Shown here piece by piece: positions 6,361 through 10,413 of a DNA stretch of 10,413 nucleotides. How positions within the stretch are numbered: position 1 is the first letter of the stretch; every line of letters starts with the position of its first letter. A program made the translations under genes and the position numbers. The notes beneath the pieces are model-generated. The model ran no database searches. It had not been told where the DNA came from and saw only the letters and a list, made by a program, of their open reading frames with translations. The DNA comes from Bacteroidales bacterium (GTDB lineage Bacteria; Bacteroidota; Bacteroidia; Bacteroidales; UBA932), in the NCBI GenBank assembly GCA_017554135.1, contig JAFZIX010000144.1:1-10413 (forward strand). The letters run 5' to 3'.

Positions 6361-6394
6361 GAACGTTGCATTTACTTTTGCAAAAAAGTGCAAA

Positions 6395-6571
6395 TTATTT
6401 CTTTGCCTCAGCAACGGAAACTGCGCGGAACTCCTTGAGGTCCTTCATGAGGGCAAGAGCGGCCTTACGGGCACGTGCACCGGCGGCTTTGTTTCCCTTA
6501 ACGAGCTGAGCTTCAGCGTTCACCTGGAAATCAGCGATTTCAGCATTGATTTTTTCAACAAGCTTTTTCAT
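6395..6571 (-). CDS. Histone H1-like (Hc1) small basic DNA-binding protein
   Basis: This 58-residue protein starts MKKLVEKINAEIADFQVNAE, contains GNKAAGARARKAALALMKDL and ends in VSVAEAKK. It matches the short Hc1-like nucleoid protein common in Bacteroidetes, which resembles chlamydial histone H1-like Hc1. It is rich in Lys, Ala and Arg, has no membrane segment, and is probably alpha-helical. The expected role is binding and compacting DNA, inferred from the family. It has its own promoter and a terminator-like hairpin downstream, so it is probably monocistronic and well expressed. Confidence 0.9.
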   Translation of the reverse strand: MKKLVEKINAEIADFQVNAEAQLVKGNKAAGARARKAALALMKDLKEFRAVSVAEAKK

Positions 6572-6632
6572 TTCTTTTGAATTTAGTTGGTTTATAAAAT
6601 AGTACTGTTACGTAGTTCTAGTTTGCGATTGG

Positions 6633-6663
6633 CAAGATAATCAATAAGTTAAAGAATTGCAAA
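6633..6663 (-). promoter_or_regulatory. Candidate promoter of the Hc1-like gene
   Basis: On the minus strand TTTG (starting in the CAAA at 6660-6663) is followed after 20 nt by TATCTTG (6633-6639), a near match to TAnnTTTG. Initiation near 6629 gives an AT-rich leader of about 57 nt. An AT-only inverted repeat around 6671-6690, just after pth, might end pth transcripts but is weak. Confidence 0.45.
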
Positions 6664-6688
6664 GTTTTTCTTAAAAAAATGTAGTTTT

Positions 6689-7267
6689 TTAGGCTTTTTT
6701 GGCGTTTAAAGCGTTCATTGCGCGGTCTGCACCAACCAAAACCCAATCTTTGATGCCTTGAATGACCTTTTCGCAAAGTTCAGGCATCTGCTTTGTTTCT
6801 TCTTCACTTAATCCGCTAAGCACATAGTCGATCTGCGCTCCTTCAGGAAAATCGTGCCCTACTCCCATACGGATGCGGGTGTAATCCCTGGTCTCCAGAG
6901 TCTCCTCTATATGCTTGAGCCCGTTGTGGCCTCCGTCGCTTCCGCTCTTGCGCATGCGAAGGGTGCCGAAGGGTAGGTTGATGTCGTCGCAAATTACCAA
7001 CAGGCGCTCCGTTGTGACCGGGAGTTTGCTCAGCCAGTAGCGGACGGCATTGCCGCTCAGGTTCATATAGGTGGACGGTTTGAGGAGATAGATGCTGCGC
7101 CCTTTCAGGCTGATTTCTGCCAAATCGCCGTAACGGTGTGTCTCAAAACTGACATTGGATGCGTGAGCCCACGCATCCAATACCATAAACCCCATGTTGT
7201 GGCGGGTTCCGGCGTATTCCGGGCCTATATTGCCCAGTCCTGCCACCAGATAACTCTCGCCTGCCAT
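6689..7267 (-). CDS. pth: Peptidyl-tRNA hydrolase
   Basis: This 192-residue protein has the usual family length. It releases tRNA from peptidyl-tRNA that drops off the ribosome, by hydrolysing the ester bond in the cytoplasm. Landmarks are LVAGLGNIGPEYAGTRHNMG (residues 7-26) with Asn13 and catalytic His23, the PSTYMNLSG segment (64-72), the DDINLPFG region (94-101) with the active-site Asp94, and GSDGGHNGLKHI (109-120) with Asn115. It lies 14 nt downstream of rplY on the same strand. This pairing of a ribosomal stress-related protein and pth is common in bacteria and implies co-transcription from the rplY promoter. Confidence 0.97.
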   Translation of the reverse strand: MAGESYLVAGLGNIGPEYAGTRHNMGFMVLDAWAHASNVSFETHRYGDLAEISLKGRSIYLLKPSTYMNLSGNAVRYWLSKLPVTTERLLVICDDINLPFGTLRMRKSGSDGGHNGLKHIEETLETRDYTRIRMGVGHDFPEGAQIDYVLSGLSEEETKQMPELCEKVIQGIKDWVLVGADRAMNALNAKKA

Positions 7268-7281
7268 TTCCGGGGGAGATT

Positions 7282-7866
7282 TTACTCAGTAGCCTCGGCC
7301 GCTGCGCTGGTGTCCACGTTGCGGGTGGTCTTCACGAAGCAGAGGATGGCATCCTTGTCGGTGAGGACGGAAACCTTCTCGATCTTCACGTCACCGGCCT
7401 TGATCTTCTTGTCGAGGTCGAGTTTGGTGATGTCGATGGTGATATCGTCCGGGAGGTTCTCCATCTGTGCGCTGATGCGCAGGCTCCTTGCACCGGGAAC
7501 GAACTTACCACCCTTTTGCACGCCGATAGCATGACCCTCGAACTTGATGGGCACGTTGATGGCGATGGGCTTCTTCTCGTCTACTGCGAGGAAGTCGATG
7601 TGGAGGCAATTGTCCTTTACGGGATGGAACTGGAGTTCGTGGAGAATCACGTTGTAGTTGGTCTTGCCATCAAGGGTAAGGTCTACGATGTGGGAATAGG
7701 GGGTGTTGAGGAGGCCCTTCAGGTCTTTCTCGCTGACGGTGAAGAGAACATTCTCGATACCATTTCCATAGAGATTGCAAGGAACGAGGCCCTGCTTGCG
7801 GAATGCCTTGATGACGGCTTTGTTGCCAACCTCACGGGTCTGGCCGTTAAGTGCGAAATGCTTCAT
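7282..7866 (-). CDS. rplY: Large-subunit ribosomal protein bL25, long (CTC/TL5) form
   Basis: The 194-residue product matches the long form of bL25, which binds 5S rRNA in the large ribosomal subunit and in some species responds to general stress. The N-terminal 5S-binding domain spans about residues 1-95, with GLVPCNLYG (26-34), the conserved HELQFHPVK (76-84) and HIDFLAVDE. The C-terminal TL5-type beta domain (about 100-180) includes PIKFEGHAIGVQKGG. A short Ala/Glu-rich tail ends the protein. The ATG at 7864-7866 gives the usual MKHFALNG-type start. It is co-transcribed with pth downstream. Confidence 0.96.
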   Translation of the reverse strand: MKHFALNGQTREVGNKAVIKAFRKQGLVPCNLYGNGIENVLFTVSEKDLKGLLNTPYSHIVDLTLDGKTNYNVILHELQFHPVKDNCLHIDFLAVDEKKPIAINVPIKFEGHAIGVQKGGKFVPGARSLRISAQMENLPDDITIDITKLDLDKKIKAGDVKIEKVSVLTDKDAILCFVKTTRNVDTSAAAEATE

Positions 7867-7894
7867 TTCTTTGTTTTTTAAAATGTGTTACTCA

Positions 7895-7941
7895 ATCCGG
7901 GAAACTGGGCCCGGATCCCATTGCACCAAAGCCCCTTGGGG
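7895..7941. other. GC-rich stem-loops in the rplY leader
   Basis: ATCCGGG (7895-7901) and CCCGGAT (7910-7916) form a perfect 7-bp stem with an 8-nt loop. A second GC palindrome, CCCCTTGGGG (7932-7941), flanked by A and T runs, could extend to a longer imperfect hairpin. Both lie in the roughly 90-nt leader predicted between the rplY promoter and its ATG. They could be a ribosomal-protein autoregulatory leader or a remnant terminator of the upstream clostripain gene; no T-tract directly follows. Confidence 0.45.
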
Positions 7942-7960
7942 GTTTTATGAAATGCGGGCG

Positions 7961-7992
7961 CAAATATAGATATTTTCTGTTATTCTACCAAA
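7961..7992 (-). promoter_or_regulatory. Promoter of rplY-pth
   Basis: On the minus strand TTTG (7989-7992) is followed after exactly 20 nt by TATATTTG (7961-7968), a full match to the Bacteroidetes -33/-7 consensus. This is the best promoter match in the window. The -33 element lies inside the last codons of the clostripain-like gene. Initiation near 7957 gives the structured leader noted above. Confidence 0.65.
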
Positions 7993-9227
7993 TTTGTGGC
8001 TTTATTCCAGGCCATGGTCTTGTAGAACTCGTTCAAGTCGCTGTCCCCTACACTCGGAAGATACATGCTGAGCCCGCTATAACTGGTAATCTGTATCCCG
8101 AGGAAAGAGGGAGTCGCGGCCTTGTAACTGATGCATCCGTCAAGGGCCGCGTCGAGTTCGGTTAAATCGGTTGAAGAGATGCCGGCCTTGAAAAGGATGT
8201 CCCTGAGGTCGAAGAACCAGTGATGGTCCGAACGGTAATAGCGCTGGATTCCGCTTGCGGTATTCAGACCGGCGATGCTGCTGCGATAGTTGTTGAACAA
8301 CTTACCGCATGTTTGCGCCAGGGCATCCAGACCGGAGGTTTTCACCACGCTGATGGTGGCGGCGCGTTCGCGTGCGGACTTATCGTAATAATCGAAATAC
8401 CTCTTGCAGAATGCATCAATGCTGGGGCTGTCGCTGAGCAGATCGGAAATGTCCGAATAATCGAAGCCCTCGGAAAGCACCTCTGTGGGGGAAAATGCCA
8501 CCTTGTCGGCTACGTCCTTGAATTCGTAGGCCACCTCGATCCCGCCCATCAGGCAGGCGTCGAAAAGCAGGTAATCCAGATGAATGGGGATCGCTGCGGC
8601 CATACTCTGGATGGTCATTTCCCGGGAATACTTGACTCCGTCCTTAATCTCTACTTCGGCGCCGAAAGTCTTTACCTTCGGTTCATCGGGATTGGCATTG
8701 TATTTATAGACCGGAAGGGACCCTCCCTGAGGTTTCCTGCGGAACTGGATATAATTCCCGCTGCTATATTTCCCGGCCGGAAGCCACCCCGTGCCGTGGG
8801 ACGAAACTACCAGCCCGTAATGCGCATTCGGATAAAGCCGGGACACCTTCTCCAGGACCTCCTCGAGAACCGCCGCATCCGAAGCGGATCTTGTCTTATC
8901 TATCGTGAGGAGGGTATCCCTTTGTATCTGCCCGTAGTTGTTGCTGATATGTACCAGATGCGATTCCGTGAGTTCGGTAAAGTTGACGTCGTTCACCGAG
9001 AAATGCGTGAATGCCAGCAGTTTATGCTTGGATGTTCTGAACGGGATAGTTCCGCTTTCCATCACGTGCAGATTATGCTTGATGTCGCTGGAAAGATTGT
9101 TGAAGCCCGCGCAATAATAAACCAGCACGAATTCTTCCTGCGGATAACCGCTCCGGTCGGACTGTTTCGTGCATCCGCAAATGGATGCTGCAAAGACTGC
9201 TGCAAGTATGATTGCTTTAATGCGCAT
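7980..9227 (-). CDS. Clostripain-like (C11) cysteine protease lipoprotein
   Basis: The 415-residue protein begins with a lipoprotein signal, MRIKAIILAAVFAASICGC, with Cys19 as probable lipidation site. It belongs to clan CD family C11: VSSHGTGW (residues 141-148) supplies the catalytic His144, and LLFDACLMGGIEVAYE (220-235) supplies the nucleophile Cys225. Family members cleave after Arg or Lys, so secreted trypsin-like activity at the cell surface is expected; clostripain-type enzymes are often activated by self-cleavage. In Bacteroides fragilis, the related fragipain activates a secreted toxin. The gene is divergent from xerD with 41 bp between the two start codons and lies upstream of rplY on the same strand. 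Confidence 0.92.
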   Translation of the reverse strand: MRIKAIILAAVFAASICGCTKQSDRSGYPQEEFVLVYYCAGFNNLSSDIKHNLHVMESGTIPFRTSKHKLLAFTHFSVNDVNFTELTESHLVHISNNYGQIQRDTLLTIDKTRSASDAAVLEEVLEKVSRLYPNAHYGLVVSSHGTGWLPAGKYSSGNYIQFRRKPQGGSLPVYKYNANPDEPKVKTFGAEVEIKDGVKYSREMTIQSMAAAIPIHLDYLLFDACLMGGIEVAYEFKDVADKVAFSPTEVLSEGFDYSDISDLLSDSPSIDAFCKRYFDYYDKSARERAATISVVKTSGLDALAQTCGKLFNNYRSSIAGLNTASGIQRYYRSDHHWFFDLRDILFKAGISSTDLTELDAALDGCISYKAATPSFLGIQITSYSGLSMYLPSVGDSDLNEFYKTMAWNKATNLVE

Positions 9228-9230
9228 AAC

Positions 9231-9261
9231 TTACAAAGATACGTTTTTTTAATTAAATTTG
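9231..9261 (+). promoter_or_regulatory. Candidate xerD promoter
   Basis: TAAATTTG at 9254-9261 is an exact -7 match, with TTAC (9231-9234) 19 nt upstream as a poor -33. It overlaps the divergent clostripain promoter. Initiation near 9265 would leave about 4 nt before the ATG at 9269. The TTAC-N19-TAAATTTG arrangement is the same as in front of tpiA. Confidence 0.4.
9234..9241 (-). promoter_or_regulatory. Candidate -7 box of the clostripain-like gene
   Basis: TATCTTTG on the minus strand is an exact TAnnTTTG match and ends 6 nt before the ATG. No good TTTG is found at the -33 position, so the promoter is only half supported. If used, the mRNA would start about 3 nt before the start codon. Confidence 0.4.
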
Positions 9262-9268
9262 CGTGGAT

Positions 9269-10174
9269 ATGGCCCGGAATGCCGATGCTTTGCTGAAATA
9301 CTACCGCTACTATCTGCGCGTGGAGAGGAAGATGTCGCCTAATACGGTGGCGTCCTATAGCGCCGATGTGGCTGCATTCGCAAAATCGCTGGATGATGGT
9401 TCTGCATCTTTATCGGTAAAGTCCTTTGCCAAGGTTGACAGTGATGCCATCGCCGCATATCTCTCCGGGCGTGCCGGAAAGGTCTCGAAACGCAGTCAGG
9501 CCAGGCAGTTGAGTTCGTTGAGGTCATTCTTCGACTGGCTCATCCTGGAAGGGGAGAGGGCGGATAATCCCTGCGATGCGGTGGATATGCCAAAACTTGG
9601 CAAGTATCTCCCGGCAGTGCTTTCTGTCGAGGAAGTTACGAGGATTATCGAGGGTGTGGATACCCGCACATGGAATGGCGTCCGGGACAGGGCTATCCTG
9701 GAAATCCTGTATGGATGCGGCCTCCGGGTTTCGGAAGTGTGTACCTTGTTGATTTCAAATGTCTATACCAGCGAAGGCTTCTTGCGGATAATCGGCAAGG
9801 GTAATAAAGAAAGGCTGGTGCCTATGGGCGGCGCTGCCGTGGATGCCTTCCTGGAATGGCTGGCCATCCGGCCGGAAGCAGCAACTCCGACTTACGACGA
9901 TTATGCTTTCCTGAACCGTTTCGGGAAGCCTTTAAGCCGGGTGTCGGTGTTCAATATGGTCAAGGCTGCGGCATTATCGGCAGGGGTTGACAAGGAAATC
10001 TCTCCCCATACCTTCCGCCATAGTTTCGCCACTCACATGATCGAGAACGGCGCCGACCTTCGCGTTGTCCAGGAGATGCTTGGCCACGAAAGTATCCTCA
10101 CCACCGAAATCTACACTCACATCGACTCCGCCACCTGGCAGAAAGCCATCCTGGAGCATCATCCGCGTAAATAA
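9269..10174 (+). CDS. xerD: Tyrosine recombinase XerD/XerC-like
   Basis: The 301-residue protein has the length and layout of housekeeping Xer recombinases, which resolve chromosome dimers at the dif site during division. An N-terminal SAM-like core-binding domain (about 5-95) is followed by the catalytic domain. The catalytic residues are intact: Arg153 in GCGLRVSE, Lys177 in IIGKGNKER, His247 and Arg250 in HTFRHSFATH, His273 in LGHES, and nucleophile Tyr282 in TEIYTHI. The ATG at 9269 is preferred over a GTG at 9263, which overlaps the predicted transcription start. The C-terminal signature favours XerD over XerC, but the two cannot be told apart with certainty from one sequence. No att-like repeats or cargo genes suggest an integrase of a mobile element. 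Confidence 0.9.
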   Translation: MARNADALLKYYRYYLRVERKMSPNTVASYSADVAAFAKSLDDGSASLSVKSFAKVDSDAIAAYLSGRAGKVSKRSQARQLSSLRSFFDWLILEGERADNPCDAVDMPKLGKYLPAVLSVEEVTRIIEGVDTRTWNGVRDRAILEILYGCGLRVSEVCTLLISNVYTSEGFLRIIGKGNKERLVPMGGAAVDAFLEWLAIRPEAATPTYDDYAFLNRFGKPLSRVSVFNMVKAAALSAGVDKEISPHTFRHSFATHMIENGADLRVVQEMLGHESILTTEIYTHIDSATWQKAILEHHPRK

Positions 10175-10413
10175 TTATTCTTCCGCCAGGGCCTTGTTGA
10201 AGCATTCGCGGCAAAGAGGCTCGTATATGTCTTTTTCGCCGAGGACTACGAGTTTGCGGCTCTTGTTGAGGCGGTGGGAGTGATTGGCAAGACCGCCGCA
10301 CTTGACGCAGATGGCGTGCACTTTCTGCACATCTTCGGCTATGGCCATAAGGGCCGGGATGGGGCCGAAGGGCTTGCCGAGATAGTCGGTGTCGAGACCT
10401 GCCGCAATGACGC
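10175..10413 (-). CDS. tdk: Thymidine kinase, C-terminal 79 residues (cut by window edge)
   Basis: The reverse strand reads VIAAGLDTDYLGKPFGPIPA, then KVHAICVKCGG and EPLCRECFNKALAEE before the stop. This is the C-terminal part of type II (TK1-like) thymidine kinase, which phosphorylates thymidine in the pyrimidine salvage pathway. It includes the AGLDTDYLGKPFGP lasso-proximal segment and the two Cys pairs CVKC and CREC that bind the structural zinc. The P-loop lies outside the window. Its stop codon directly abuts the xerD stop codon on the other strand. Confidence 0.95.
   Translation of the reverse strand, partial: VIAAGLDTDYLGKPFGPIPALMAIAEDVQKVHAICVKCGGLANHSHRLNKSRKLVVLGEKDIYEPLCRECFNKALAEE

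Noticed and set aside
6281..6394. Possible precursor peptide gene in the gap before the operon
   Set aside because: The only minus-strand ATG in the body of the gap hits a stop after four codons, and a plus-strand frame from 6346 simply runs antisense through the Hc1-like gene.
8220..9296. Long open frame (358 codons) on the plus strand opposite the clostripain-like gene
   Set aside because: The opposite strand encodes an intact C11 protease with lipobox and catalytic motifs; the plus frame has no recognisable domain and overlaps the xerD start and promoter.
9269..10174. xerD as integrase of a mobile element
   Set aside because: Its size and motifs are those of housekeeping Xer proteins; there is no tRNA, att-like repeat or cargo, and the neighbours are ordinary chromosomal genes.

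Overview
The window looks like a chromosomal segment of a Bacteroidales bacterium (phylum Bacteroidota). The gene families fit: a short histone H1/Hc1-like protein, a bL25 with the long C-terminal domain next to pth, a C11 clostripain-like lipoprotein and an M6 secreted metalloprotease. The upstream regions lack Shine-Dalgarno sequences and instead carry matches to the Bacteroidetes promoter (TTTG, about 20 nt, TAnnTTTG). I cannot assign a genus. No rRNA, tRNA, CRISPR array or insertion sequence is visible, and no stretch longer than 300 bases lacks a gene.

Layout: (1) Positions 1-100 are the start of tyrS (minus). A compact divergent promoter region separates it from tpiA (plus, 180-935). 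tpiA ends in a perfect 9-bp inverted repeat that covers its stop codon and reaches the end of the convergent operon on the other strand. (2) Positions 942-6244 are one tightly packed minus-strand operon. In transcription order it encodes a secreted M6 metalloprotease, a small lipoprotein, an HPr-kinase-like P-loop kinase, an S24/S26 signal-peptidase-like protease, a PqqD-like protein and an ABC exporter. Every junction is an overlap or a 4-nt gap. (3) Positions 6245-6394 carry a structured intergenic region with two stem-loops, one resembling a terminator. (4) Positions 6395-7866 hold an Hc1-like small basic protein, pth and rplY, all minus. rplY has a consensus promoter and a leader of about 90 nt with GC-rich stem-loops. 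(5) Positions 7980-9227 encode a clostripain-like (C11) cysteine protease with a lipoprotein signal, divergent from xerD (9269-10174). xerD runs directly into the 3' end of tdk (minus), with no base between the two stop codons.

tyrS, tpiA, rplY, pth, xerD and tdk are ordinary housekeeping genes. The part worth attention is the six-gene operon. Its kinase, peptidase, PqqD and exporter genes resemble the accessory set of ribosomally made, post-translationally modified peptide (RiPP) pathways such as lasso peptides. Yet no cyclase, radical SAM enzyme, asparagine-synthetase-like enzyme or precursor peptide is visible here, and the operon begins with a secreted protease and a lipoprotein. Its substrate is unknown; a peptide or small-protein maturation and export role is an inference from gene content.
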